DNA from: Achromobacter sp. MFA1 R4
Lineage (GTDB): Bacteria; Pseudomonadota; Gammaproteobacteria; Burkholderiales; Burkholderiaceae_B
Assembly (NCBI RefSeq): GCF_900156745.1
Contig: NZ_LT707065.1
Coordinates: 2,046,001-2,110,000 of the forward strand
Length of the DNA: 64,000 bases
Direction of reading: 5' to 3'
Position numbers and translations under genes: made by a program. Shown here piece after piece: positions 20,339-29,793 of the stretch. The stretch's first letter is position 1, and the number at the start of each line of letters is the position of its first letter. Below the pieces are notes generated by a model. It searched no databases. It was not told the DNA's origin and saw only the letters and a program-made list of their open reading frames with translations.

Positions 20339-22021
20339 ATGGATATCCGACGAACCGTCCTCTGGATGATTTTTTCCTTTTCGCTGTTGCTCCTTTGGAA
20401 CAACTGGCAAATCCATAACGGCAAGCCGTCGCTGTTCGGGGCGCCCACGCCCACGGCCAGCACGAGCGAAACGCCGGCTGGCGCAAACAACAACGCGACG
20501 CCCTCGGTGCCCAGCGCCCCGTCTGCCGCCGCTGCCCCGGCCTCCACGGTGCCAGGCGCCGCGACGCCCGTGCCCGCGCGCTCCGAGGAAGTCGTCATCA
20601 CGACCGACGTGCTGCGCCTGACCTTCGACACGATGGGCGCGCAGCTCGTGCGCGCCGAGCTGCTGAAGTATCCCGCCACCGGCCAGCCCGACAAACCCAC
20701 GGTCCTGCTGGACCGCTCGGCCGGCCTGAACTACGTGGTGCAGACCGGCGTGGTCGGCGCGCCCAGCGGCCAGAGCTTCCCGACGCACCAGACGCCGTTC
20801 CGCCTGGTGTCGCAAGAACGCGAACTGACCGGCGACAACCTGGTCGTCACGTTCGAAGGCGAATCGGGCGGCGTCAAGGTCACCAAGACCTTCACCCTGC
20901 ACCGCGGCCGCTATGACATCGACGTTCGCCATGACCTGACCAACGTCGGCGCCGCCCCGGTGTCGCCGTCGCTGTACCTGCAGATCGAACGCGACGGCAA
21001 CGACCCGGCCGACACGTCGAGCTTCTATCACACGTTCACCGGCTTTGCCGTCTACTCGGAACAGGACAAGTTCCAGAAGAGCACGTTCAGCGACATCGAA
21101 AAGCACAAGGCCACCTACGTCAAGCAGGCGGACAACGGCTGGATCGCCGTGGTCCAGCACTACTTCGCCACGGCCTGGGTGCCCCCGCAAGGCAAGCCGC
21201 GCACCAACGAACTGCTCGAAGTGCAGAAGAACCTGTACGCCGGCCGCAGCATCGAAGCCGTCGGCGAGATCGCTCCGGGCTCCGCCGCGCGCGTCGATTC
21301 CCACCTGTGGGTCGGCCCGCAGGACCAGAAGGCCATGGCGGCACTCGCCCCCGGCCTGGAGCTGGTGGTCGACTACGGCTGGCTGACCATCATCGCCAAG
21401 CCGCTGTTCACCCTGATGACCTGGCTGCATTCCATCCTGGGCAACTGGGGTTGGACGATCGTGGCGCTGACCGTGCTGATCAAGGCCGTGTTCTACCCCC
21501 TGGCCGCCGCCAGCTACCGCTCCATGGCCCGCATGAAGCAGGTCGCTCCGCGCCTGCAGGCCCTGAAGGAAAAGTACGGCGACGACAAGCAGAAGCTCAA
21601 CGCGGCCATGATGGAGATGTACCGCACCGAGAAGATCAATCCGCTGGGCGGCTGCCTGCCCATGGTGGTGCAGATCCCGGTGTTCATCTCGCTGTACTGG
21701 GTGCTGCTGGCCAGCGTCGAAATGCGCGGCGCGCCCTGGATCCTGTGGGTCCATGACCTGTCGGTCCGCGATCCGTTCTTCATCCTGCCCGCCATCATGA
21801 TGGCGACCATGTTCCTGCAGATCAAACTGAACCCGACGCCGCCGGATCCCATCCAGGCCAAGGTCATGATGATCATGCCGCTGGTGTTCGGCGGGATGAT
21901 GTTCTTCTTCCCGGCCGGCCTGGTGCTGTACTGGTGCGTCAACAACATCCTGTCGATCGCACAGCAGTGGTCCATCACCCGCGCCATCGAACGCAAGGCG
22001 CAAGCCGCGGCCAATCGCTGA
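20339..22021 (+). CDS. yidC: Membrane protein insertase YidC
   Basis: A 560-aa inner-membrane insertase. It begins with an uncleaved TM segment (TVLWMIFSFSLLLLWNNWQ), then a variable Ala/Pro/Thr linker, the large periplasmic beta-sandwich domain, and the conserved YidC/Oxa1 core from about residue 360 (WGWTIVALTVLIKAVFYPL, NPLGGCLPMVVQIPVFISLY, FPAGLVLYWCVNNILSI). A basic C-terminal tail follows. Length is normal for beta-proteobacteria. It is followed by a strong terminator. Confidence 0.97.
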   Translation: MDIRRTVLWMIFSFSLLLLWNNWQIHNGKPSLFGAPTPTASTSETPAGANNNATPSVPSAPSAAAAPASTVPGAATPVPARSEEVVITTDVLRLTFDTMGAQLVRAELLKYPATGQPDKPTVLLDRSAGLNYVVQTGVVGAPSGQSFPTHQTPFRLVSQERELTGDNLVVTFEGESGGVKVTKTFTLHRGRYDIDVRHDLTNVGAAPVSPSLYLQIERDGNDPADTSSFYHTFTGFAVYSEQDKFQKSTFSDIEKHKATYVKQADNGWIAVVQHYFATAWVPPQGKPRTNELLEVQKNLYAGRSIEAVGEIAPGSAARVDSHLWVGPQDQKAMAALAPGLELVVDYGWLTIIAKPLFTLMTWLHSILGNWGWTIVALTVLIKAVFYPLAAASYRSMARMKQVAPRLQALKEKYGDDKQKLNAAMMEMYRTEKINPLGGCLPMVVQIPVFISLYWVLLASVEMRGAPWILWVHDLSVRDPFFILPAIMMATMFLQIKLNPTPPDPIQAKVMMIMPLVFGGMMFFFPAGLVLYWCVNNILSIAQQWSITRAIERKAQAAANR

Positions 22022-22041
22022 TCGCGCCGCGTCTCGCACCG

Positions 22042-22071
22042 AAAAAACCGGCCTCAGGGCCGGTTTTTTTT
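22042..22071 (+). terminator. Rho-independent terminator after yidC
   Basis: Ten-base-pair stem (AAAACCGGCC / GGCCGGTTTT) with a 4-base loop followed by a run of eight T. It ends the rpmH-yidC transcript. Confidence 0.9.
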
Positions 22072-22133
22072 GCCTGCGCAACAAACAAGGCGAAGGGGCG
22101 ACTCAGCATTTTTCATACCTGGGCCCACATCCC

Positions 22134-22166
22134 ATAGAAATTATCAATCGCTAAACCAAGATCAAT
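22134..22166 (+). promoter_or_regulatory. Possible OxyR-type site upstream of katA
   Basis: An AT-rich patch upstream of the catalase gene begins with ATAG and shows loosely 11-base-spaced quarter sites (ATAG...CAAT...), reminiscent of the OxyR pattern. Only the first quarter is exact, so this is a weak call based partly on the fact that catalase genes are usually under OxyR control. Confidence 0.25.
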
Positions 22167-22303
22167 CAACTTCCCACAGTCGCCCTGGCCCCCTATGATG
22201 GGTTCGAGTTTGCCGTCTGGCGGCCCTGTCGCCCGGCTTTTGCTGCAACGCCGCGTGGCCCTCCAGCGGCCCGCGCCATCCAGATTGACTTAGGGAGTGA
22301 GCC

Positions 22304-23749
22304 ATGACCGACAAGAAGCCTCTGACCACCGCCTCGGGCGCGCCGGTGCCAGACAACAACAACACGCTGACCGCGGGTCCCCGTGGCCCCGCGTTGCTGG
22401 AAGACTTCTGGCTGATTGAAAAGCTTGCCCATTTCGACCGCGAACGCATCCCCGAACGCGTCGTCCATGCCAAGGGCTCCGGCGCCTATGGCACCTTTAC
22501 CGTCACGCACGACATCACCCGCTACACCCGCGCCAACCTGTTTTCCCAGGTCGGCAAACAGACGCCGCTCTTCCTGCGCTTTTCGACCGTGGCCGGCGAG
22601 CGCGGCGCGGCGGACGCCGAACGCGACGTGCGCGGCTTTGCCATCAAGTTCTACACCGAGGAAGGGAACTGGGATCTGGTGGGCAACAACACGCCCGTCT
22701 TCTTCATCCGCGACCCGCTGAAGTTCCCCGACTTCATCCACACCCAGAAGCGCGATCCCAAGACCAATCTGCGCAACGCCACCGCGGCGTGGGATTTCTG
22801 GTCCCTCAACCCGGAATCGCTGCATCAGGTCACCACGCTGATGAGCGATCGCGGCATCCCCGCCAACCTGCGCCAGCAGCACGGGTTCGGGTCGCACACG
22901 TTCAGCTTCATCAACGCCAGCAACGAACGCTTCTACGTGAAATTCCACTTCAAGTCGCAGCAGGGCATCGCCTGTCTGACGGACGAGGAAGCCGCGCAGG
23001 TGGTGGCGCACGACCGCGAAAGCTCGCAGCGCGACCTGTTCGACAATATCGAGCAGGGCAACTTCCCGAAGTGGACGCTGAAGGTGCAGATCATGCCCGA
23101 GGCCGAAGCCGCCACCTACCACATCAACCCGTTCGACCTGACCAAGGTATGGCCCCATGGCGACTATCCGCTGATCGAGGTCGGCGTGCTGGAGCTGAAC
23201 CGCAATCCCGAGAACTACTTCGCGGAGGTCGAGCAGGCAGCCTTCACGCCGGCGAACGTGGTGCCCGGCATCGGCTTTTCTCCCGACAAGATGCTGCAGG
23301 GCCGCCTCTTTTCCTACGGCGACACGCATCGCTATCGCCTGGGCATCAACCACCACCAGATTCCCGTGAACGCGCCCAAATGCCCGTTCCACAGTTTCCA
23401 TCGCGATGGGGCGGGCCGGGTGGACGGCAATGCCGGCGCCACGATCAACTACGAGCCCAACAGCGCGGGCGAGTGGAAGGAAACGCCCTCGGCGGCCGAA
23501 CCGCCGCTCGCGCTGGACGGCCAGGCCGCCGCGCGCTGGAACCATCGCGTCGACGATGACTACTACTCGCAACCGGGCGACCTGTTCCGACTGATGACGC
23601 CGGCCCAGCAGGAGCAGCTGTTCGGCAACATCGGCCGCCACATGGCCGGCGTGCCCGAAGCGATCCAGCGCCGTCAGCTGGAACACTTCCGCAAAGCCGA
23701 TCCGGCTTATGCCGAAGGCGTCGCCAAGGCGCTGGGCCTGAAGCTGTAA
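22304..23749 (+). CDS. katA: Monofunctional heme catalase (small-subunit type)
   Basis: A 481-aa catalase disproportionating hydrogen peroxide. The distal heme histidine is in [13 protein letters not shown], the catalytic asparagine in [14 protein letters not shown], and the proximal heme tyrosine in [27 protein letters not shown] is the other classical block. Length fits clade III enzymes with NADPH binding. Stand-alone gene, with a strong terminator 23 bases after the stop. The symbol katA is by family; the paralogue name may differ. Confidence 0.93.
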   Translation: MTDKKPLTTASGAPVPDNNNTLTAGPRGPALLEDFWLIEKLAHFDRERIPERVVHAKGSGAYGTFTVTHDITRYTRANLFSQVGKQTPLFLRFSTVAGERGAADAERDVRGFAIKFYTEEGNWDLVGNNTPVFFIRDPLKFPDFIHTQKRDPKTNLRNATAAWDFWSLNPESLHQVTTLMSDRGIPANLRQQHGFGSHTFSFINASNERFYVKFHFKSQQGIACLTDEEAAQVVAHDRESSQRDLFDNIEQGNFPKWTLKVQIMPEAEAATYHINPFDLTKVWPHGDYPLIEVGVLELNRNPENYFAEVEQAAFTPANVVPGIGFSPDKMLQGRLFSYGDTHRYRLGINHHQIPVNAPKCPFHSFHRDGAGRVDGNAGATINYEPNSAGEWKETPSAAEPPLALDGQAAARWNHRVDDDYYSQPGDLFRLMTPAQQEQLFGNIGRHMAGVPEAIQRRQLEHFRKADPAYAEGVAKALGLKL

Positions 23750-23771
23750 TCGTCGGCAGGCAGGCATGAAC

Positions 23772-23800
23772 AAGGGGAGGCATGGATGCCTCCCCTTTTT
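23772..23800 (+). terminator. Rho-independent terminator after katA
   Basis: Eleven-base-pair stem (AAGGGGAGGCA / TGCCTCCCCTT) with a 4-base loop followed by a T-run. The T-run leads directly into a perfect DnaA box. Confidence 0.9.
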
Positions 23801-24224
23801 TATCCACAGCGCCGGACCCTCAGCCGTTCCCGCGTATCGAATCCCCGGTTTTCCACAGGCGGGCCGCCGCGCTCGGCATTGCGAACGTCAACACAGCCCT
23901 GATGGGCCGCGAATTCCCGTCATTCACCGGCCTTGGATGCGATCAGCACCTTATCCACAGCCCGCCAAAACGGGGCGCTATCGCCGTTATCCACAGGGCT
24001 GGCGGCGCACAGGCGTTTCAACCGCCGCGCGACGCGGCGGCGCCGTCAAAGCCATCGACGATGCCGGGCTGCTGCGCGATGGGAACGTGCCCGTCCGCCA
24101 TGGCAGGAGTGGGTGAGGCCAGTGCAAGCACAGCAAGTATCAGCGCCAGGCCGGCGCCCGTCGCGGTCTGGACCAGCCGATCCCGTCGCGTGGAGGACAA
24201 ACGCATGGCGCTCCTTGTGGATAA
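23800..24224. promoter_or_regulatory. Cluster of DnaA boxes
   Basis: Within 425 bases there are four exact TTATCCACA boxes: 23800-23808, 23951-23959 and 23987-23995 on the plus strand, and 24216-24224 on the minus strand. A near match, TTTTCCACA, lies at 23849-23857. Except for one small open frame the stretch between katA and the amidohydrolase (23750-24533) has no recognisable gene. Such clusters occur at oriC or at DnaA-titration sites like datA. No strong AT-rich unwinding block is seen here, which favours titration or regulation over an origin, but this is inference. Confidence 0.65.
24018..24206 (-). CDS. Small putative secreted protein, 62 aa
   Basis: Not a recognised family. The ATG at 24206 is preceded by a strong AAGGAG Shine-Dalgarno (spacing four), and the predicted protein has a basic N-terminus (MRLSSTRRDRL), a hydrophobic core (AGLALILAVLALA) and a signal-peptidase-like site (PTPAMA/DG), then a ~25-residue Gly/Ala-rich tail. 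A perfect DnaA box directly precedes the ribosome site, so transcription could respond to DnaA. The remainder is short and may be a peptide or a decayed gene. The ribosome site and signal peptide are what support it. Confidence 0.45.
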   Translation of the reverse strand: MRLSSTRRDRLVQTATGAGLALILAVLALASPTPAMADGHVPIAQQPGIVDGFDGAAASRGG

Positions 24225-24467
24225 GTGGACGGGGCGCGATGGGCCAGCAGGCAATTCGATCAATGCGCCGGGGCCGGTCTCGCGCTGCGGGTGCGCCACC
24301 GCCTGGATTCGTGGGGCGGCGTACGTTGCGCGCCGCGAGGCATTGCTCTGGGACATCGATCGCTCCAATTCGCCGTGCGGCATCGCAGGGATAGTCGATT
24401 ATGGAAAGCGCGTCCGGTATCTCAAACGAAGTTATGGGTGTTTGATCAGAGCTTCACGTCATATGGC

Positions 24468-24495
24468 AAAAAGCCGCGGGACGCGCCCGCGGCTT
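24468..24495 (-). terminator. Terminator after the M20 amidohydrolase
   Basis: Ten-base-pair stem (AAGCCGCGGG / CCCGCGGCTT) with a 5-base loop; on the minus strand it runs into a T-run. It lies about 40 bases after the amidohydrolase stop and ends the dpp-amidohydrolase transcript. Confidence 0.8.
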
Positions 24496-24533
24496 CAGGT
24501 TGAACCGCATATAAGCAAATAGCGTATCGGTCC

Positions 24534-25733
24534 TTACCGGGCCGGCATGAACGCTTCCACCAGCTTCACCCAGTACGTCGCCCCCACCGGCAGCAGCGCA
24601 TCGTTGAAGTCGTAGTTGGGATTGTGGAGCTGGCACGGACCCATGCCGTGATAGGTCTCCATGCGATGGTCCCCGTCGCCGTTGCCCAGGAACAGGTACG
24701 CGCCCGGAATGGCTTCCAGGAAGAACGAAAAGTCCTCGGCGCCCATGAAGGGCGGCATGTCGCGCAGCACGTTCTCGGCGCCGAACGTGTCTTCGGCCAC
24801 CTTGGCCGCGAAGGCCGTTTCTTTTTCCCAGTTCACCAGCGGCGGATACGCGCGCACGAAATCCAGCTCGCCCGTACCGCCATACACCTGCGGCAAGGTG
24901 GTGGCGATGCGCCGCATGTCGGCCTCGATCTTGTCCAGCGTCTCGACCGAATAGGTGCGCACCGTGCCGCGCAGCACGGCTTCGCCAGGTATCACGTTGT
25001 AGGCGTCGCCCGCGTGGATCTGCGTGATGGACAGCACCGCCTGCTCCAGCGGATTCTTGCTGCGCGAAATAACCGTCTGCAGCGCGTGCACCATGTCCGC
25101 GGCGACGATGATCGGGTCCACCGACGCATGCGGCTGCGCCGCGTGGCCGCCGACGCCCTTGATCACGATGTCCCAGCGATTGCTCGAGGCCATGGTCGGA
25201 CCGGACCGGAACCCGAACTGGTTGACCGGCATGCCAGGCATGTTGTGGATGCCGAACACGGCATCGCACGGAAATTTATCGAACAGTCCGTCCTGCATCA
25301 TGGCGCGCGCGCCGGCGTTGCCGCCTTCTTCAGCGGGCTGGAAGATGAACACGATCGTGCCGTCGAAATTGCGATGCGTGGACAGGTACTGCGCCGCGCC
25401 CAGCAACATCGTCGTATGCCCATCGTGGCCGCAGCCGTGCATGCGGCCGCTGATGGTGGACTTGTGGGCAAACCGATTGTGCTCCGGCATGGGCAGCGCA
25501 TCCATGTCCGCACGCAGGCCGATGGTCTTGCCGCCGCTGCCGGCGCGCAAAATACCCACCACACCGGTTTTCCCCAGCCCCGTGTGGACTTCCAGTCCCC
25601 AACTGCGCAGGCGCTCGGCCACCAGGTTGGACGTGCGCGTCTCCTGGAACGCCAGTTCCGGATGCGCATGGATATCGCGTCGCAGGGCGGTCAGGTCCCC
25701 GTGCACGCGTTCGATTTCGGCAATGGTTTTCAT
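24534..25733 (-). CDS. M20-family amidohydrolase (hippurate hydrolase / N-acyl amino acid deacylase type)
   Basis: A 399-aa metallohydrolase. Metal ligands are seen in SGRMHGCGHDGHTT, the catalytic glutamates in FQPAEEGGNAG, a lid-domain histidine in GGHAAQPH, and the C-terminal metal histidine in YHGMGPCQLHNP. The family removes acyl groups from amino acids (hippurate, IAA-conjugates, N-acetyl amino acids). It follows a peptide-type ABC operon by 111 bases on the same strand, suggesting uptake of an acylated amino acid or peptide followed by hydrolysis. A DnaA box (25737-25745) sits at the start codon. Confidence 0.88.
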   Translation of the reverse strand: MKTIAEIERVHGDLTALRRDIHAHPELAFQETRTSNLVAERLRSWGLEVHTGLGKTGVVGILRAGSGGKTIGLRADMDALPMPEHNRFAHKSTISGRMHGCGHDGHTTMLLGAAQYLSTHRNFDGTIVFIFQPAEEGGNAGARAMMQDGLFDKFPCDAVFGIHNMPGMPVNQFGFRSGPTMASSNRWDIVIKGVGGHAAQPHASVDPIIVAADMVHALQTVISRSKNPLEQAVLSITQIHAGDAYNVIPGEAVLRGTVRTYSVETLDKIEADMRRIATTLPQVYGGTGELDFVRAYPPLVNWEKETAFAAKVAEDTFGAENVLRDMPPFMGAEDFSFFLEAIPGAYLFLGNGDGDHRMETYHGMGPCQLHNPNYDFNDALLPVGATYWVKLVEAFMPAR

Positions 25734-25844
25734 GGCTGTGGATAAGCGGTGTGGGTTGAGGGATGGCGCACGCGCAAACGGCTTGCTGCTGCGGGAATTC
25801 TCGCGCCGCCCGGCGTGCCGCGTCCAGCCCTTTTTCGGCGCAGG

Positions 25845-26861
25845 TCAGGCGGCATCGTTCAGATGGCAGGCGCTGTACTGGTCTGGCGCGACCTCCCGCA
25901 GCAGCGGGCGTTCCGTCTTGCAGCGCGGCATCGCGTGGGGACATCTGGGGTGAAACGCGCACCCCGTGGGCGGATCCAGCGGCGAGGGCAGCTCGCCCTT
26001 GATGGGCTGGTACGTGCGGCGTCCCGGGACCAGCGTGGGCAGCTCCTTGAGCAGCGCCTGGGTGTAGGGATGATTGGCGCGCGTGAATACCGTGTCGGTG
26101 TCGGCCAGCTCCACGATGCGCCCCAGATACATGATCGCCACGCGATCCGAAATGTGGCTCACCACGCTCAGGTTATGGCTGATGAACAGATAGGTCAGGT
26201 CCAGGTCTGCGCGCAGGCGCTCAAACAGGTTCAGCACCTGCGCCTGGATCGACACGTCCAGCGCCGCCACGGCCTCGTCGCAGACGATCACCGAGGGCCT
26301 GAGCGCCAGGGCCCGCGCAATGCCGATGCGCTGGCGTTGGCCCCCCGAGAATTGATGCGGATAACGCTGTGCAAAACTCGGATCCAGCCCGACCTGGCGC
26401 ATCAGGCCGGCCACGTACTCGGTCTTGTCGCGTGAACGGATCAGACCGTGCGCCGCGGGCGCTTCACCGATGATGTCGCGCACACGCATGCGCGGGTTCA
26501 GCGACGCATACGGATCCTGAAAGATCATCTGCACGCCCAGTTCGTAGGCGCGTCGCGCGGGGCCCTTCATGGCGTGCACGGGCGCGCCCTGGTAGTGCAC
26601 CTCCCCCGAGGTGGGCGGCAGGATGCCCGACACGACGCGGCCCAGCGTGGATTTTCCACAGCCCGACTCGCCGACGATGCCGATCACTTCGCCGGGCCTG
26701 ACCGCCAGGTCCACGCCGGCCACGGCATGCACGACCTGCGTCTTCAGGCCCGCGCCCAGCAGGTTCGCGATGCGGCCCGCCAGATCCACCGGCTGTACGA
26801 AGCGAAGTTCGACCTCGCGCAAGTCGAGGATGGGAGTGGCGTTGCGCTGTGCGACGTTCAT
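25845..26861 (-). CDS. Peptide ABC transporter ATP-binding protein, DppF/OppF type
   Basis: A 338-aa ATPase. Walker A is GESGCGKSTLG, Walker B is VIVCDEAVAALDVS, and the signature is FSGGQRQRIGIARAL. The C-terminal oligopeptide-transporter domain carries CAFHPRCPHAMPRC, the four-cysteine pattern that binds an iron-sulfur cluster in DppF/OppF proteins. The ATG at 26861 overlaps the stop of the DppD-type gene (ATGA), so the longer in-frame start is not used. Fifth gene of the operon. Confidence 0.9.
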   Translation of the reverse strand: MNVAQRNATPILDLREVELRFVQPVDLAGRIANLLGAGLKTQVVHAVAGVDLAVRPGEVIGIVGESGCGKSTLGRVVSGILPPTSGEVHYQGAPVHAMKGPARRAYELGVQMIFQDPYASLNPRMRVRDIIGEAPAAHGLIRSRDKTEYVAGLMRQVGLDPSFAQRYPHQFSGGQRQRIGIARALALRPSVIVCDEAVAALDVSIQAQVLNLFERLRADLDLTYLFISHNLSVVSHISDRVAIMYLGRIVELADTDTVFTRANHPYTQALLKELPTLVPGRRTYQPIKGELPSPLDPPTGCAFHPRCPHAMPRCKTERPLLREVAPDQYSACHLNDAA

Positions 26862-27865
26862 ATCGTGTCCGGTCCTGCATGCCAGCAGCGCACCCATTGC
26901 GCCGGGCGGACTTCCACCGGCTGCGGCTCGACCAGACAGGCGTCCGTCGCGCGCGGACAGCGTCCGCGAAATGCACAGCCTTGCGGCAGGTTCAGCAGCG
27001 ACGGCGTCATGCCCGGAATCGGCACGAGCGGCTTGCCGCGGGACTGCGGCGTGGGAATGGAAGCGATCAGCCCGTGCGTATAGGGATGCATCGGATGGCT
27101 GATGACGGCCTCGGTGCTTCCCGTCTCCACGATGCGTCCCGCGTACATCACCGACACGCGGTCAGCCAGGCCCGCGACGACCGCCAGGTCGTGCGTGATC
27201 CAGATCAGGCCAGTGCCGGTCTCGCGGCAGAGCTTTTGCACCTCGAACAGGATCTGGCCCTGTATCGTGACGTCCAGCGCGGTCGTGGGCTCATCGGCCA
27301 CGATGAGACGCGGCGAATTCAGCAGCGCGATGGCGATCGCCACACGCTGGCGCATGCCGCCCGACAACTGATGCGGATAGGTCCGCAGGCGCTCCTCGGG
27401 CGACGGAATCCCCACCATGGCCAGCGTCTGCAGCGCGCGCTGGCGCGCCTGTTCGCGCGTTGCCTTGCCATGCGCCTGCACCGCTTCGATCATCTGGGTA
27501 TCCACGCGCAGCACGGGATTGAGCGTCATCATCGGGTCCTGGAAGATCATCGCGATCTCCTGCCCCCGCAACTGGCGCCAGCGCGCGGGCGACGCCGCGC
27601 GCAGGTCCTCGCCATTGAGCAGCAACTGGCCCTCGACAATGCGCCCCGGCTCGTCCAGCAAGCCCATCAATGAAAAGCCCGTGATGCTTTTGCCCGACCC
27701 GGACTCGCCCACCAGGCCCAGGATTTCGCCTTCGGCCAGCGTCAGGTCCACGCCATCGACGGCCTTCACCACGCCGTTGCGCGTGAAGAAATGCGTCTTC
27801 AGCCCATGCACTTCTAGGATAGGCCGGGCAGCGGTCTGCGGGTGTTGTGCCATCTGTGCCTGCAT
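26858..27865 (-). CDS. Peptide ABC transporter ATP-binding protein, DppD/OppD type
   Basis: A 335-aa ATPase. Walker A is GESGSGKSITG, the signature is LSGGMRQRVAIAIAL, and Walker B is LIVADEPTTALDVT. The C-terminal domain has CAFRGRCPRATDAC, the usual Dpp/Opp cysteine cluster. Together with the DppF-type partner it hydrolyses ATP for import of peptides or peptide-like compounds. Start could be at the first or fifth codon (MAQHPQ). Confidence 0.9.
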   Translation of the reverse strand: MQAQMAQHPQTAARPILEVHGLKTHFFTRNGVVKAVDGVDLTLAEGEILGLVGESGSGKSITGFSLMGLLDEPGRIVEGQLLLNGEDLRAASPARWRQLRGQEIAMIFQDPMMTLNPVLRVDTQMIEAVQAHGKATREQARQRALQTLAMVGIPSPEERLRTYPHQLSGGMRQRVAIAIALLNSPRLIVADEPTTALDVTIQGQILFEVQKLCRETGTGLIWITHDLAVVAGLADRVSVMYAGRIVETGSTEAVISHPMHPYTHGLIASIPTPQSRGKPLVPIPGMTPSLLNLPQGCAFRGRCPRATDACLVEPQPVEVRPAQWVRCWHAGPDTI

Positions 27866-27874
27866 CGCTCGTCC

Positions 27875-28801
27875 TCAGTTCGCGTGCCGCGGATTGAGCA
27901 CATCGCGCAGGTGATCGCCCACCAGGTTGATGGCCACGATCGCCAGCGCCAGCGCGATGCCGGGAAAGAACGAAATCCAGTACTGGCCGGACAACAGATA
28001 CTCGAAGCCGTTATAGATCAGCATGCCCAAGGACGGCTCGGTCACCGGCACGCCGACGCCCAGAAACGACAGGGTCGCTTCCAGCGCGATCGCGTGCGCC
28101 AGGTCGATGGTGGCGATCACGATGAGCGGCGGCATGCAGTTGGGCAGCACATGGCGAAACAGCACGCGCGACCACGACAGCGACATGCAGCGTGCCGCCT
28201 CGACATATTCCTTGCCGCGCTCGACCAGCGCGGCGCCCCGCGCCGCGCGCGCGAAATAGGCCCACTGCACGACGATGAGCGCGATGATCACCTTATCCAC
28301 ACCCTTGCCCAGGATGGCCAGCAGCATCAGCGCCACCAGGATCGCCGGGAACGACAACTGGATATCCACAACCCGCATCAGCAGGGCGTCGATTCGCCCG
28401 CCGAAATACGCGGCGATCAGCCCGACGGTGGCGCCGATGCCGAAGGCCGCCAGCACCGACACGGTCGCCACCATGAGGCTGGTGCGCATGCCGTAGAGAA
28501 TCGCGGAAAAGAGGTCGCGCGCCTGCCCGTCGGTTCCCAGTAAGTAGCGCATCGAACCGTCGCCGCTTTCGCTGCCCGGCTTGAGCTTCGAATCCATGAT
28601 GTCCAGGCTGGCCAGGTCATAGGGATTCTGCGGCGCGATCCAGGGCGCCAGCACCGCCGCCCCCACGATCACGACCAGCATCACCAGGCCCAGCGTGGCC
28701 AGTTTGCTGGCAAAGAAATCCGCGACGAACCGCCGCCAGGGCGATTGCTCCTTGGTGGGGGTCGGGGAGGGCGTCGGGGCGACGGCGGCGGGCGTATTCA
28801 T
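27875..28801 (-). CDS. Peptide ABC transporter permease, DppC type
   Basis: A 308-aa permease. It has a Pro/Thr-rich cytoplasmic N-terminal stretch, an N-terminal TM segment (LATLGLVMLVVIVGAAVLAPWIAP, shown in part), the DppC landmark YLLGTDGQARDLFSAILYG, and the EAA loop EAARCMSLSWSRVLFRHVLPN. A four-base overlap with the DppB-type gene indicates coupled translation. It pairs with DppB to form the membrane channel. Confidence 0.9.
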   Translation of the reverse strand: MNTPAAVAPTPSPTPTKEQSPWRRFVADFFASKLATLGLVMLVVIVGAAVLAPWIAPQNPYDLASLDIMDSKLKPGSESGDGSMRYLLGTDGQARDLFSAILYGMRTSLMVATVSVLAAFGIGATVGLIAAYFGGRIDALLMRVVDIQLSFPAILVALMLLAILGKGVDKVIIALIVVQWAYFARAARGAALVERGKEYVEAARCMSLSWSRVLFRHVLPNCMPPLIVIATIDLAHAIALEATLSFLGVGVPVTEPSLGMLIYNGFEYLLSGQYWISFFPGIALALAIVAINLVGDHLRDVLNPRHAN

Positions 28802-29772
28802 CGGCGGCTATCCAGGCGTACGCGGGGGTCCAGCACCGTGTAGATGATGTCCACCACCAGATTCAACATGACCAGGAAAAAAACAATCAGCAGCAGGTAC
28901 GCCACCACCACCGGGCGATCCAGGTTGATGATGGAATCGATCAGCAGCTTGCCCATGCCCGGCCACGAAAACACGGTTTCCGTCACGACGGCGAACGCCA
29001 TCACCTGGCCGAATTCCAGGCCCGCCACCGTCACCACCGGAATCAGGATGTTCTTGAGCAGGTGCACGCCCAGCACCCTTTTTTCGGACAGGCCCTTGGC
29101 CCGCGCGAACTTGATGTAGTCCATGGGCAGGGCTTCGCGCGTGGCCGCGCGCGTCACCCGGATGATCATCGCGCACTTGGCGAAGGCGATGGTGGCGGCA
29201 GGCAGGGCCAAGCTCAGCCAGCCGTCGAACGTCAGCACGCTCAGCTGCAGCGAACCGATGCTGACGGTGTCGCCGCGCCCCCCCGCCGGCACCCAGCCCA
29301 GCATGACCGCAAACACCATGATGAGCATCAGGCCGACCCAGAAATTAGGCAGCGAGAACCCCAGTACGGAACCGGTCATGATCGCGCGCGACCCCACCGC
29401 CGCGGGCTTGAGGCCCGCCAGGATGCCCAGCGGCACGCCGATCAGCACCGACAGCAGCATCGCCACGCAGGCCAGCTCCACCGTGGCCGGCATGCGCTCC
29501 AGGATGAGGTGCATGGCCGGCTCGCCGGTCAGGAAGCTGTTGCCAAAATCGCCGCGCACCGCCTGGCTCATGAAGATCAGGTATTGCCGCCACAAGGGCT
29601 GGTCCAGCCCCAGCGACGCGCTGATCGCGGCGCGCTGCGCCTCGGTGGCTTCCGGGCTGGCCAGCATCGAGACCGGATCGCCCACCATGTAGATGCCGGC
29701 AAAGACCAGCGCCGACATGACGAGCATGACGACGATGGTCTGCAGCAGCCTTCTGACGATAGTTGCAAGCAC
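28798..29772 (-). CDS. Peptide ABC transporter permease, DppB type
   Basis: A 324-aa permease with the DppB hallmarks: an N-terminal TM segment right at the start (RRLLQTIVVMLVMSALVFAG), the periplasmic loop DPVSMLASPEATEAQR, LGLDQPLWRQYL, and GDFGNSFLTGEP. The EAA-like loop is KFARAKGLSEKRVLGVHLLK. Operon: binding protein, then B, C, D, F. Confidence 0.9.
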   Translation of the reverse strand: MLATIVRRLLQTIVVMLVMSALVFAGIYMVGDPVSMLASPEATEAQRAAISASLGLDQPLWRQYLIFMSQAVRGDFGNSFLTGEPAMHLILERMPATVELACVAMLLSVLIGVPLGILAGLKPAAVGSRAIMTGSVLGFSLPNFWVGLMLIMVFAVMLGWVPAGGRGDTVSIGSLQLSVLTFDGWLSLALPAATIAFAKCAMIIRVTRAATREALPMDYIKFARAKGLSEKRVLGVHLLKNILIPVVTVAGLEFGQVMAFAVVTETVFSWPGMGKLLIDSIINLDRPVVVAYLLLIVFFLVMLNLVVDIIYTVLDPRVRLDSRR

Positions 29773-29793
29773 GAGATATCGCCCGCTGCGCGC

